A stretch of DNA of 64,000 nucleotides from CBDFNC01 sp965249895. GTDB taxonomy: Bacteria > Pseudomonadota > Gammaproteobacteria > Enterobacterales > CBDFNC01. Under the pieces are notes generated by a model, which saw nothing but the letters and a program-made list of their open reading frames with translations, was not told where the DNA came from and did not search any database. Below, in pieces: positions 41,863 through 51,578 of this stretch; position 1 is the stretch's first letter; each line of letters opens with the position of its first letter. The stretch spans positions 434,001 through 498,000 of the forward strand of contig CBDFNC010000005.1 in assembly GCA_965249895.1 (NCBI GenBank). Reading direction: 5' to 3'. The position numbers and the translations under genes were made by a program.

Positions 41863-43602
41863 GTAACTATTCAGCTGGCTAAAAACCCCGCAATAAATGC
41901 ATTATTTTTTTCAAAACTTCTTGACACGGTTTTGACTGATTTAGTGCATTTTCATGCGTCACTGTAATGAGCGCTTGTAAGCAACGATTAACTTAACCAC
42001 AAGAGCGCCAAAACAACAGGTGTACACCAAGCATAGCGCCCCCGGCACAGAAAAATACAACGCCTTAGATTGGCTTACAGAAGCAAAAAATTGCCCGAAA
42101 AAACAGAGGGTATAATAGCCCCATGAATAAGCATACAAACACAGCAACGTTGATACCCGAGTCATTGGATGTCAACGCCACCATTGAGCAAGTAGAAAAC
42201 GCCTTGAAAAATGACAAGGCCGCATCTCCTGCTTTAGTGGCTGCCGTACAAATGATGTTGCTGCTGGTCAAGCTATTGTTTGGCCGCCTGTCTCTTAATA
42301 GCCGAAATAGCAGCAAGCCGCCCTCGCAAGACCCCAACCGCCCTAAAGAAGAGCGAAAGAAAAGTAACAATAAACAGGGCGGGCAAAAAGGCCGCGAGGG
42401 CAAGACGCTCAAGCCAGTCGATGATCCGGACGAAATTATTCAGGTTCCGGTCAACCGGGATAGCTTGCCGCCAGGGCAGTACCATGACGTAGGCTATGAC
42501 CGTCGCCAGGTATTTGATATCCAAATTTCCCGCTGGGTTAAAGAATACCGGGCACAAATTCTGGAAGACGCGCAGGGCAACCGGTTTACCGCTGATTTCC
42601 CTGCTGACGTGGACAGGGCGGCTAAGTATGGTGCATCGGTTAAGGCGAACGCCGTTTATATGTCAGTGTACCAACTCATTCCTTATGACCGGGTGCAGCA
42701 GCATTTTGATGAAATGTTTGGCATCTCCTTGAGTACCGGCTCACTGTTCAACTTTAACAAGCTGGCTTACCACATGCTGGCAGACTTTGAGACGCTGGCC
42801 AAGCTCGAACTCATCAATGGCGGGTTAATTCACGCGGACGAGACGGGTATTAATGTCGGCGGCAAGCGCATCTGGCTTCATAATGCATCGAACGGAGAGT
42901 GGACCTGGTTTGAGCCTCACGCAAAACGCGGTAAGGAGGCAATGGATGAAATAGGCATACTGCCTCAGTTCGCCGGGACACTCTGCCATGACCACTGGAA
43001 ACCTTATTACCGCTATACGCAAGTGTTCCACAGTTTGTGCAATGCCCATCACCTGCGGGAACTTACCCGCGCCTATGAGCAAGACGGGCAAGAGTGGGCT
43101 AATGGGATGTATGAACGGCTCATTGAAATCAATGATGCAGTAAATGATGCCGGTGGCCAGCTTGATAACGATACTGCGTTGCAGTGGCGGAAAAAGTATC
43201 AGAGTTTGCTCGATAAGGCGGAGCGGGAGTGCCCGCCCCCGCCACCGCCGCAAACGGGCAAGAAGAAAAAGGGCCGGGTCGCCCGCAGCAAGGCCAGAAA
43301 CTTACTGGAGCGGCTCAGGGATTTTGAGGATGATGTGCTGCGATTCATGGATAATCCAGCGGTTCCCTTCACCAACAACCAAGGAGAGAGGGATATCAGA
43401 ATGGCAAAGGTGCAGCAAAAAATCTCTGGCTGTTTCCGCTCCATGGAGGGAGCCAAGGTCTTTTGCCGGGTCCGCAGTTATATATCAACGTGCCAGAAAA
43501 ATAATGTCGGTGTCGGGCAGGCGCTGGAGTGCCTGTTTGCCGGAAAGTGGCCAAACTTCATTCAGGGGAAATTGAATAATATTCCGCCAGCTGAATAGTT
43601 AC
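41863..43602 (+). mobile_element. IS66-family insertion sequence (single-ORF type) in a CRISPR repeat
   Basis: 1740 bases with near-perfect inverted ends GTAACTATTCAGCTGGC and its complement (43586-43602). An exact 8-base target duplication AGGTTTCT flanks it (41855-41862, 43603-43610), the IS66 hallmark. It carries only the large transposase gene and no tnpA/tnpB accessory genes, the ISBst12-type arrangement. The transposase stop codon lies inside the right inverted repeat. Confidence 0.93.
42123..43598 (+). CDS. IS66-family transposase
   Basis: A 491-residue DDE transposase. The N-terminal part has a coiled region and the zf-IS66-like stretch (NSRNSSKPPSQDPNRPKEER). The core DDE_Tnp_IS66 domain includes GLIHADETGINVGGKRIWLH (first Asp), FAGTLCHDHWKPYYRY (second Asp) and VPFTNNQGERDIRMAK (Glu). 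A short C-terminal segment ends NNIPPAE. The gene appears complete. It is read against the CRISPR transcript. Confidence 0.93.
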   Translation: MNKHTNTATLIPESLDVNATIEQVENALKNDKAASPALVAAVQMMLLLVKLLFGRLSLNSRNSSKPPSQDPNRPKEERKKSNNKQGGQKGREGKTLKPVDDPDEIIQVPVNRDSLPPGQYHDVGYDRRQVFDIQISRWVKEYRAQILEDAQGNRFTADFPADVDRAAKYGASVKANAVYMSVYQLIPYDRVQQHFDEMFGISLSTGSLFNFNKLAYHMLADFETLAKLELINGGLIHADETGINVGGKRIWLHNASNGEWTWFEPHAKRGKEAMDEIGILPQFAGTLCHDHWKPYYRYTQVFHSLCNAHHLRELTRAYEQDGQEWANGMYERLIEINDAVNDAGGQLDNDTALQWRKKYQSLLDKAERECPPPPPPQTGKKKKGRVARSKARNLLERLRDFEDDVLRFMDNPAVPFTNNQGERDIRMAKVQQKISGCFRSMEGAKVFCRVRSYISTCQKNNVGVGQALECLFAGKWPNFIQGKLNNIPPAE

Positions 43603-43605
43603 AGG

Positions 43606-44113
43606 TTTCTAAGCTGCCTGTCCGGCAGTGAAGATTACTGGGAACGTTACAGTGTCGTTCTGTGTTTTCTAAGCTGCCTGTCCGGCAGTGAAGCGTGACG
43701 CCGGATTTAGCCGCAAGCAGTCAAATTTCTAAGCTGCCTGTGCGGCAGTGAAGGGCAAGAGAGAGAGAACCCGCTAAACCTAATATTTCTAAGCTGCCTG
43801 TGCGGCAGTGAAGAAGTGGAGGGTATCCCCCCGCTCTATATCGCTTTTCTAAGCTGCCTGTGCGGCAGTGAAGATAGGGTTTGGTTGAGGAAGTTCGTTT
43901 ATCTTTTTCTAAGCTGCCTGTGCGGCAGTGAAGAGCGGCAGCGGTACATTAATGATTTTGGAAGATTTCTAAGCTGCCTGTGCGGCAGTGAAGGCATAAC
44001 TGGCTGGATAAACGCGGCTTACGCTTTTCTAAGCTGCCTGTGCGGCAGTGAAGTACCTCCCATGAAATTGCAGAACTCCGCCCGTTTTCTAAGCTGCCTG
44101 TGCGGCAGTGAAG
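43606..44113 (-). CRISPR. Type I-F CRISPR array, leader-proximal segment (9 repeats)
   Basis: Repeats at 43606, 43666, 43726, 43786, 43846, 43906, 43966, 44026 and 44086, eight 32-base spacers. The first two (oldest) carry TGTCCGG, the seven nearest the leader TGTGCGG; on the RNA strand this changes the hairpin loop between CTGCC and GGCAG from GGACA to GCACA. The whole array, after removing both insertion sequences, has 18 repeats and 17 spacers. Confidence 0.97.
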
Positions 44114-44243
44114 AGTAGAATATCAGCAAAAAAATAAGTTACAACAAGTCGTTAGGCTAAAATTTCCAATTTAACCTTCTAAAATCCAACTCATTGTAAC
44201 CATTTGTTTTTAAAGTTAATTTTTAAAGAGCAAAAGTAAAGGG
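44114..44243 (-). promoter_or_regulatory. CRISPR leader
   Basis: AT-rich 130 bases between the first repeat and the cas6f stop, the expected position of the type I-F leader and array promoter. AT runs such as TTTTTAAAGTTAATTTTTAAAG could serve IHF binding. No coding frame. Confidence 0.7.
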
Positions 44244-44828
44244 TTAAAACTTGGGTAAACCCCCTTTATTCGATAAACCATAACTATCAAATATTACCGT
44301 CTGTTGGCTTTGCGCTTCACAAAGCAACTCTTCAATAAAGAGAGGAAAGCGCATGTCTTTGGTATGGCTTTTAATGTGCACAAACGGAGCTTTACTCTGT
44401 TGCGGTTTAAAGCCCTCAAAATGTTCAGTGGCTTGCTCTAGGCTTTGGTTATGCCGTTTCATTCTGCGCTCAATAAGCCGCTGTTTGTTATTCATCACTT
44501 TTGGCCGCCCATAAGCCATATAATGACCTATACCACTAGGCACGGAGCGAATACTGGTTATGTGAACATAGTCTGCAAAACGCGCTAACCACTTGGTGAT
44601 ATTAAGCTGAATGAGTACTTCTTCATCCTGAGAAAGCAGCCTTAGCTTAGAACCTAAACGCTTTTTATCCGTGCTGTACTCGGGAAAAGCGGCGGCTATA
44701 CTAAAACCCCCAGCCGCATTTTTATGCTCAACCAGCGCCAGATGCACCTGGTTATACACCTTTTCCCATAAGAAATAATGGCCGATATCTTCACTGGGCA
44801 ATAAGGTAATATCAATATAACAATTCAT
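44244..44828 (-). CDS. cas6f: CRISPR RNA endoribonuclease Cas6f (Csy4)
   Basis: A 194-residue enzyme that cuts the pre-crRNA at the 3' base of each repeat hairpin and stays on the crRNA. The N-terminus MNCYIDITLLPSEDIGHYFL and the general-base His at residue 29 (YNQVHLAL) match Csy4, as does the arginine-rich helix (LIERRMKRHNQ). The serine of HIKSHTKDMRF corresponds to the catalytic Ser. The C-terminal SYGLSNKGGLPKF is the family ending. It is the last gene of the cas operon, 9 bases after csy3. Confidence 0.95.
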   Translation of the reverse strand: MNCYIDITLLPSEDIGHYFLWEKVYNQVHLALVEHKNAAGGFSIAAAFPEYSTDKKRLGSKLRLLSQDEEVLIQLNITKWLARFADYVHITSIRSVPSGIGHYMAYGRPKVMNNKQRLIERRMKRHNQSLEQATEHFEGFKPQQSKAPFVHIKSHTKDMRFPLFIEELLCEAQSQQTVIFDSYGLSNKGGLPKF

Positions 44829-44837
44829 AGCGGCTCC

Positions 44838-45821
44838 TTATTCGCCAAACACTCCACCGCGAATGAGCATCGCCATTAAATAATGTTGTTGCTCAAGGCT
44901 CGGCTCTTTGCCTTTTAACATCCAACCATCTAGCAGATTATAAAAGTCGTTTTTTTCTTTTGGCTGGCGATAAGCCGCGCCGCGATTAGTCACCGACCCA
45001 TAAGGTTCAATCGCAATCGCTCCGATCTCTTCTGCTTCAGGGTGCCAAGTATCAATCGTACGTAGTGCATTGCCAATTTTTTGTGAGTGCATGGCGACTT
45101 GATCATCCAGCTGATACAGGAATTTACTTTTATCACCTTTACCACCCCCCATCACCAGCTCTTGTGACGGAAATACAGATTGGCCTTGCCCTAGCTTGCT
45201 ATAGGCTTCAACTTTAATAAACGCATGTTGTTCAATCAGACCCAATTGAATAATTTGCGCCAGTTCAGTCACTTGCTCATTATCATCAAAGTCACGCAGG
45301 TTGAACTCGTAACTATCAAAAGTAAAAGTTTGATTGTTAGCTGTCACGACGACTTTAACTTCTTCTGCTCCCACTCGGTTGCGCCATAAAAAGCGCCCAT
45401 TGGCAATATTTTGTGCGTAGCGTTTGGCTAGCTCTTTAAATTCTGTCGCTGCTTGGTATTGCTTTACTTTTTCAGCCAAATCACTTTGATACCTTGGGTC
45501 ATTACAGGTCGAAGGTACATGTAAGTTGCTTAAAATACGTAAAGTAAAATCTAGCTTAAGGGTATCGGCAGAGTGAGGGAGCGCCGCAATATCCACAGTT
45601 TGTAGGTTTGCTTTTGATACTTCCGCATCTAGCTTCGCAGGATCATTAGCTGTCGCCGCTTTTAGGCGGTTTGAAATGGTGCCTCTTACTGCTTTTTCAC
45701 CCACTACTATTGGTTGCCAACTTTCTCCATTCCAGTTCCCAGCAAACATCAAAGCGTCTGAGGGAATTAACTTTGCCTCAAAGGCCAATACTGAAGGTGT
45801 TTTAAGTTTTACATCTGCCAT
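44838..45821 (-). CDS. csy3: Cascade backbone protein Cas7f (Csy3)
   Basis: A 327-residue subunit that forms the six-copy backbone along the crRNA spacer. The N-terminus LKTPSVLAFEAKLIPSDALM and the segment QELVMGGGKGDKSKFLYQLD are typical of Csy3. Length is close to the Pseudomonas protein (342). GGAG lies 9 bases before the ATG. The csy2 gene ends 20 bases upstream. Confidence 0.95.
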   Translation of the reverse strand: MADVKLKTPSVLAFEAKLIPSDALMFAGNWNGESWQPIVVGEKAVRGTISNRLKAATANDPAKLDAEVSKANLQTVDIAALPHSADTLKLDFTLRILSNLHVPSTCNDPRYQSDLAEKVKQYQAATEFKELAKRYAQNIANGRFLWRNRVGAEEVKVVVTANNQTFTFDSYEFNLRDFDDNEQVTELAQIIQLGLIEQHAFIKVEAYSKLGQGQSVFPSQELVMGGGKGDKSKFLYQLDDQVAMHSQKIGNALRTIDTWHPEAEEIGAIAIEPYGSVTNRGAAYRQPKEKNDFYNLLDGWMLKGKEPSLEQQHYLMAMLIRGGVFGE

Positions 45822-45841
45822 GGTTAAATCTCCATTTAGTT

Positions 45842-46837
45842 TTAAAGTAAATCAGGGTCGAATGCCGTCTCAGTATCAAACTCTGGGGCATCTATCTCTG
45901 GAATAATGGGTTGAAAAGGTTCCGCCTTAGCAAGATACCAGGGGTGTTGATGAGCGTAGCGCCACACACCTGCATTAATGTTGTTTAAGCGATGCACACT
46001 TTGCCATTCACCTACACTGTATGCAGTTTCGGCAAAGGCAACTGGTACTGTTTGATCTCTTACGTTAGCCACCTCACCCGCTTCATACACTGGTGATATG
46101 GCGCAATAGCCTGCTGCGATGGGAACTAAGTAACCGGGCTGGGGTTTTGCTACATATTGCCAATTTGCTTTTTCTGACTCGTCATTTTCCTGTTCATTCG
46201 CATCATGTTCGAGAGTTATTTTTGTCGCTTGATATTTGAGCTTTGCAAAATCACACCAAGCGTCGAATACACTTATCTCGTTATTTCGCTGTTGCAAAGT
46301 TTTGCAGTGCTGCACTAGGTAATCACTGCGATCGAGCAGCACAAATCCGGGCATTAATCTACGCAATGCTTTTTGTTGCTGACCTTCGTCAGTTAGTACC
46401 TCGATTCGTTCGTAGTTGGTGATCTGGCCGCCAGCAAGTCGCATACTCGGGATTAAACTATTTAGCTGCTCAAGTAACGTTTGTTTGCTTTGTTCGTCTC
46501 CTGCAATCAAGCCATCCAACTCAACCATCAAAGACACCTGCATATTCATGCGCCCCTCTTCATTGATTGGCGCAGTTTTACCTTGCTGCGTTAATGGGTT
46601 GCGAGTTAGTGCAAAAACATAATCTCCCCACCCTTTAGGCTGACGCGCATGCACATTGTTTTTATGGCTCACCACCGCAACACCGCCTAATGTGATGTTA
46701 AGGTCATTTGATAATTTACGTGATAGCGCGTGAGCAAAACCTAAAAAGTTGGTGATTGCGGGGAAACCATAAGTTAAACCCGCAATAGCATTAACGTTTT
46801 GCACGTCGAGCTTTTTAATGAGTAAATACTGGCGCAT
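45842..46837 (-). CDS. csy2: Cascade subunit Cas5f (Csy2)
   Basis: A 331-residue subunit capping the crRNA 5' handle together with Csy1. After MRQYLLIKKLDVQNV the family signature NAIAGLTYGFPAITNFLGFA appears at about residues 16-35. Start set at the ATG 46837, which follows GGGGAGG by 8 bases and begins one base after the csy1 stop (TAA-C-ATG). The frame is open 12 codons further upstream inside csy1, but those residues are not family-like. Confidence 0.94.
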   Translation of the reverse strand: MRQYLLIKKLDVQNVNAIAGLTYGFPAITNFLGFAHALSRKLSNDLNITLGGVAVVSHKNNVHARQPKGWGDYVFALTRNPLTQQGKTAPINEEGRMNMQVSLMVELDGLIAGDEQSKQTLLEQLNSLIPSMRLAGGQITNYERIEVLTDEGQQQKALRRLMPGFVLLDRSDYLVQHCKTLQQRNNEISVFDAWCDFAKLKYQATKITLEHDANEQENDESEKANWQYVAKPQPGYLVPIAAGYCAISPVYEAGEVANVRDQTVPVAFAETAYSVGEWQSVHRLNNINAGVWRYAHQHPWYLAKAEPFQPIIPEIDAPEFDTETAFDPDLL

Positions 46838-46838
46838 G

Positions 46839-48170
46839 TTAAACCTCCCCCCGCTTAGGTGTATTGCGTTCAAACGACTTTAGCTGCGCTAGACAAAGTT
46901 TCTTAAAATAACCGTGCTCGATATCGCCCATTACATAGCTATCGTGTTTTAACTTACCAATCAGCCAACTGGCAAAGTCATGGGCAACCACCTCTAACCA
47001 ATCTCCTTTTGCACGCTCAATCTGAAATTTTTCATTGGGGTTGTAGACATCTAGCCAAAGCACATGTGCGGACTTTAACTGACAGTCGTGATCTGTCCCC
47101 CACCCGGCTGTCATGTTTTGAATAACCACAGCATGGTTAAGTAACGCATCGATGAGAGGTAGAACAAAGCCATAGTCACGTTTGTAACGCACTTTAAAGT
47201 TACGCTCGTGATCGCCTAAATTGGTTAAAAAGACTTTAAATTCGCGGATCATCCCTGAGGTTTTATAACCAAATTGGCGGTTAAAAATAGTCGAGCTAGT
47301 AAGAGGTGGGGTCATTTGTGCTTGATACGTTGGCGGGGCGCAGTTGAGTAAAAAACTCTGCCCGTATCGCTCACTATTCAGCTGAGAGATATTTTGTGGC
47401 TTTGAGCCACCAAAATTTTGAACTGCGGTCTCAGGGAAGCTTTGATCAAGGGATTCATGATACAGCCCTTTTTTACGCGCTTCGCGCACTTCTTTTGAAT
47501 CACCAAAACGCGTACCAGTAACTTGCTGGTGCAACTCATGGGCTAATGATGAAGAAAATAGCGGACACAGGAGATGATAATCACTCTGATCTTGTACAGG
47601 AAAATAGAGCTGCTTGGTCAGCGTGTGTCCAGCAAGCTTTTCATCTCCTAAGGCCTTTTCAAAACCAGTTTGCCAATCACTGAGCAAATTCGCATCACCA
47701 GTAAACGCCTTTAAAGCGCTAACATGCTTTTGCTGTAGTTGGTTAATCAGGCTCTCACCGTTAACCGATATTTTTAACAGCTTTGCCACATCAAGGGCTG
47801 CGGCGTTACCCACTGCGTCAATGGCTTTGTTTGACAAATTTGCAGTAACCACATAACTGGTTTGCTCAGTATTTGTCACGTTAACCAGTATGCTACTTGC
47901 CTTAGCATCACTGTTGGTAAACTTAGCGGCATGGGTCGCTAAACTGATTTGTTTTGCTCGCCTGGCTGCATCACTCAACCAAGCTTCCGGCTTAAACGTT
48001 TCCTCAATCGGCGCTGACGCCTCGGCATATATTGCTTTCGCTTTTGCAATTTTCACCACATCTTCGTTTTTAGCTAGTACTTTATCTCGCGCTTTTTGCA
48101 GTGGCTCTAGCTTTGTTTGTTTGCGTTGTTCGATATAATCGGCAATCGCATCACTTAGGGTTAATTCCAT
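46839..48170 (-). CDS. csy1: Cascade large subunit Cas8f (Csy1)
   Basis: A 443-residue protein that recognises the PAM and recruits Cas2-3. The N-terminal helical region (LSDAIADYIEQRKQTKLEPL) and the stretch HLLCPLFSSSLAHELHQQVT (about 205-224) match Csy1. Also typical are GGSKPQNISQLNSERYGQSF and LLNCAPP. The start overlaps the cas2-3 stop by 10 bases. Length is normal for the family (about 430). Confidence 0.95.
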   Translation of the reverse strand: MELTLSDAIADYIEQRKQTKLEPLQKARDKVLAKNEDVVKIAKAKAIYAEASAPIEETFKPEAWLSDAARRAKQISLATHAAKFTNSDAKASSILVNVTNTEQTSYVVTANLSNKAIDAVGNAAALDVAKLLKISVNGESLINQLQQKHVSALKAFTGDANLLSDWQTGFEKALGDEKLAGHTLTKQLYFPVQDQSDYHLLCPLFSSSLAHELHQQVTGTRFGDSKEVREARKKGLYHESLDQSFPETAVQNFGGSKPQNISQLNSERYGQSFLLNCAPPTYQAQMTPPLTSSTIFNRQFGYKTSGMIREFKVFLTNLGDHERNFKVRYKRDYGFVLPLIDALLNHAVVIQNMTAGWGTDHDCQLKSAHVLWLDVYNPNEKFQIERAKGDWLEVVAHDFASWLIGKLKHDSYVMGDIEHGYFKKLCLAQLKSFERNTPKRGEV

Positions 48171-51100
48171 TTACTTTCCTCATTTTCTTTTAATTCATAT
48201 ACGCCGAGTTGTTCATGCCATGACCATGTAAGAGGTTGATCTTGTTTTGGAGCCCTGAGGTTTATTTCGCCGAACTGCTCGCTGGCCTTTTGCTGTGAAC
48301 AAGACATCAAATCGGCAAAATACTGGTAAATCTGTTCGGTCGATTGGTTAAACCACCAATAACATCCGTTAGCTAAACTGACTTGATCGGCATTAAAACG
48401 GGTATTTTGGGACGGATACTCATAGGGTTTTCGACTTGTATCTAACTGGCACCAATCCAACGCGTCGCCTTCCGGCATACGTAATACAAATGCCTCTTGA
48501 GGTTGTGATTTCCTAAACTCGGTTTGACGAATAAACTCGCCGCTCCAGGTGGTATCATGCTGCCACCATAATGCGGCTTCCTTATAGTTGCGGTAAAAAG
48601 CTTTACCGAATTTGCTGCCATCCATTTCTTCTAAGCAAAATCGCAACGCTCGGTGCTCTTGTATTGCAAAACTCTCCGAGCGGTTGGCTTGGTATTCTTT
48701 TTCTTTCTGATCAACCTCAAAGTCTTTAATAGAAAACGCAGGTTCGATAATGCGCGGGATGGCCGAAATATTATCCAGTTCAGTACTCACAAGTTTTGCT
48801 AAATCATATTCAGCGAGCGGCAATGACTTACTTTCAAAACCTGGTTTACAATAGGCAGGGTGCTCACCTTTTAGCGCGCGGATATTTTTATTCAGCACCA
48901 ATAAGTTTGCGGTTTCAGGAACTTGTTGGCGATGCCTTTGTATGCGGCCCGCCAGTTGGATCAAAGCACGTAGCGAACTTGGTTCCGCGATGGCCCAGTC
49001 ATAATCATGATCTCGCCCGACTTCAACCACCGAAGTCCCCAATACAATAAATACATTATTGGCGGTACTCGTATTTGCCAACGCCTGTTGTATTTCGGCC
49101 TGGCGCCAAAGTTGATTTTCATCATCTCGAGTCAGGGTATTGTCCAGCCGGTGTTCTTTGTAAGAGCGCAGCGCCAATGGAAATTGCGAGTGGTAAACAC
49201 AAAAATGAAAACTGTAACCCGCTTTGGGTGGCAAATTGGCAAGCAATTTTGCTACTGCCACCATAGGGTTAATATTCGCCATCCGCACCACGCCAACTGA
49301 CACCCGCCGACCCTTTTTGTTGCATTCATGGTGTGCGTCGTGGAGTTTATGAATATGCTTGTGAAAGGTTTCTGTGACGGATTTCAATACCTCGCCGTCA
49401 CCAGCATCTTCCGGCTGAGCCGCTGTTTCTAGCGGTACAATCAACCCTTTGCGGATCACTTCCCCATCACTTTTTAGCTTTGCGACTCGCCCTTTAACAA
49501 AGGCTTTATGCTGAGTTATAAATGCCCTTTTAGTTTCTTTTTCGTTTCCAGCTTTAATGGCGATGGTTTCACTGTTGAATTCGTCAAACCAGCCACAGAT
49601 GACAGCCGTTTCTTTTACATCGGAAAAATTTGCCTGTTCAAAGTGCTTACGCCCCGCCTGATAGGCGTCAAACAAGCTACTGATCAGCGATGGTGGTAAT
49701 GTCGCCGATGAAAGCAAAACTCTCGAACCTAGTACTCCAGCCCAGTTCACTAAACGACATAAAGCAGGTAAATCTTCTAAACCAAAGTCGTCGGGTTCAT
49801 CCAAAATCAAATCTGAGGTCAATAAGCGCAACATAGGCGCTATTTGTTTACCGCCGCGTTTACTTTCAGTCGCTGGCATTAGGTGGTCTATGGTGCTAAC
49901 TAAAATAGGGGCGCTAAGCAGTTGCTCCAATTTGGGGCTGGCTGCCAGCCAGTGCTTTAAGCGACCGTCGTAAATTTGCCCATCGTAACTGACACTTAGT
50001 TGGTCAAATAAATCATCTTCCGATTCACTGCCCGTTTTACTTTGCAGCTCGGGTGCTTCCTTAAGTTGATCCAAGGTTTTAACCGCTTGCGAGCCAATGA
50101 GTACCGCAAGATCATCATCACCCAATTTGAGTAGATCTCGATAAGCATTCCCTGTTTGCAGGGTCAGTGTTCGCAACCCAAGCGCCACGGAAAAACGGCA
50201 GCCCTCATGTTCATCCGCTAAGCCATACATAATCCGAGCATTAGCCATGGTTTTTCCACAACCCGTAGACGCCATATTAACGCCGAAAAAACCCTGCCTT
50301 TCGGTTGCTTTAGCAATCAGCTTGGCTTGGGTAAATGCTTTGTTTTGCCAACGATACTTTGCATTTCCGCTGTTTTTACTAAGCAGCTTATGTTGCGCTA
50401 GCGGAGGTAAGGTATATTTAAGCGCGGGTAAATTTTGTGCAAATCGCTGGGCGCTGACCGACACACCTATATTGTGTTCATCCAATTTTTGCTTTAGCAC
50501 ATTGCTGGTTTGTGACGCGCTTTGTCGGTCTGTATTAGCAAAAGCGTTATACGCCTTGTCTCGCCAAACACTTTTCGATTTTTCAATGGGTAAAGATGAG
50601 TAGTAGTGGTCGGCCAGCATTAACGATAGTCGCGCCATATGGCTAACAAAACGTTGCTCTAACCAGGTGTCGGTTGTGTACAGTGAAGGATAATTTAATG
50701 CCCGCTGAGCCAGTTTGCTCGCCTTTCGCTGCCACACCTGGCTCACAAATGGCGTGCCTTGGCTAAACTGCCAGTTTTGCTTCAATAAGTTTGGGTCGAT
50801 TTCAGTTAAATTTTCCGCATTGCCGGAGTTCCAATGACAGCTAAAGCAATGCGTTAGCCAGCTTTCTATATTTTTGGTGTCAACTGGGTCCACATTCGAT
50901 AACGGTAAGCGATGGTGAGAAACAATCAGCCACGCCACCAGCTTGGCAAAAGGTGCTAGGGAGTTAAATGGTTTTTGAAAACCGCCATTGTCTTTAAATA
51001 AGGTGGTTAGGACTTGCTGTTCAGTGGTTATTCCTTGGCCAGTTTGATGCAAGTTAGAAAGTTGCGTAAGCCATTCTTTATCACTTAGCCCTTTTGCAAA

Positions 51101-51577
51101 TGCTTCAAACAAACGCAGCGAAACCCATTCATGACGATAAGGCTCTCCCTTTGATTCGGTCAACCCTTTGAGCTTGGCTTGGAATAAATCATTGGCTTTG
51201 CCAAAGTCATGAAACAAACCTGCGATGCTTGTTGCAAGCACAATCGCTTCGTTTAAGTGCCAACCGCTTTCCCATTCTTTATGCTCTAAATTCAGTTGTG
51301 TTCGATTTACCGGCACTACGCCTTCGCTATTAAACTTCAAACGATTACCCACCACCCACAGCAACTGGCTCCTAGCACGGCTTCTGATCCAATGGCAACT
51401 TACCGCCGTACTTCGACTCGCAGTTTTACGCAACATTTTCTTAAGAGCAAGAAGCCCGTCTTCGGTGATCAGCGTCTGCCAGGTATTGTCACCAATGCGG
51501 TTGGCAAAGGCGTCTAATACTCTGCGGGTTTTCTTCAGGGCATTTTTTTCGCATTGAGAAACCAGCGTGACCATCAT
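48161..51577 (-). CDS. cas2-3: Cas2-Cas3 fusion nuclease-helicase
   Basis: An 1138-residue type I-F fusion. Residues 1-85 are Cas2 (MMVTLVSQCEKNALKKTRRV, then TAVSCHWIR). The HD nuclease domain has GLFHDFGKAND (H123-D124). The SF2 helicase has a Walker A variant STGCGKT (about 438), DEPDD (about 590) and SSATLPP (about 624), and a C-terminal domain follows. It joins Cas1 for spacer acquisition and degrades DNA recruited by Cascade. The ATG at 51577 starts one base after the cas1 stop; the upstream open extension of 12 codons lies inside cas1. Confidence 0.95.
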   Translation of the reverse strand: MMVTLVSQCEKNALKKTRRVLDAFANRIGDNTWQTLITEDGLLALKKMLRKTASRSTAVSCHWIRSRARSQLLWVVGNRLKFNSEGVVPVNRTQLNLEHKEWESGWHLNEAIVLATSIAGLFHDFGKANDLFQAKLKGLTESKGEPYRHEWVSLRLFEAFAKGLSDKEWLTQLSNLHQTGQGITTEQQVLTTLFKDNGGFQKPFNSLAPFAKLVAWLIVSHHRLPLSNVDPVDTKNIESWLTHCFSCHWNSGNAENLTEIDPNLLKQNWQFSQGTPFVSQVWQRKASKLAQRALNYPSLYTTDTWLEQRFVSHMARLSLMLADHYYSSLPIEKSKSVWRDKAYNAFANTDRQSASQTSNVLKQKLDEHNIGVSVSAQRFAQNLPALKYTLPPLAQHKLLSKNSGNAKYRWQNKAFTQAKLIAKATERQGFFGVNMASTGCGKTMANARIMYGLADEHEGCRFSVALGLRTLTLQTGNAYRDLLKLGDDDLAVLIGSQAVKTLDQLKEAPELQSKTGSESEDDLFDQLSVSYDGQIYDGRLKHWLAASPKLEQLLSAPILVSTIDHLMPATESKRGGKQIAPMLRLLTSDLILDEPDDFGLEDLPALCRLVNWAGVLGSRVLLSSATLPPSLISSLFDAYQAGRKHFEQANFSDVKETAVICGWFDEFNSETIAIKAGNEKETKRAFITQHKAFVKGRVAKLKSDGEVIRKGLIVPLETAAQPEDAGDGEVLKSVTETFHKHIHKLHDAHHECNKKGRRVSVGVVRMANINPMVAVAKLLANLPPKAGYSFHFCVYHSQFPLALRSYKEHRLDNTLTRDDENQLWRQAEIQQALANTSTANNVFIVLGTSVVEVGRDHDYDWAIAEPSSLRALIQLAGRIQRHRQQVPETANLLVLNKNIRALKGEHPAYCKPGFESKSLPLAEYDLAKLVSTELDNISAIPRIIEPAFSIKDFEVDQKEKEYQANRSESFAIQEHRALRFCLEEMDGSKFGKAFYRNYKEAALWWQHDTTWSGEFIRQTEFRKSQPQEAFVLRMPEGDALDWCQLDTSRKPYEYPSQNTRFNADQVSLANGCYWWFNQSTEQIYQYFADLMSCSQQKASEQFGEINLRAPKQDQPLTWSWHEQLGVYELKENEESKWN

Positions 51578-51578
51578 A

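Noticed and set aside
43816..44118. 100-codon plus-strand ORF with repeated FLSCLCGSE
   Set aside because: It is the translation of CRISPR repeats and spacers (60-base period is divisible by three).
46838..46873. 12-codon extension of csy2 into csy1
   Set aside because: The ATG at 46837 has a strong Shine-Dalgarno and matches the family N-terminus.
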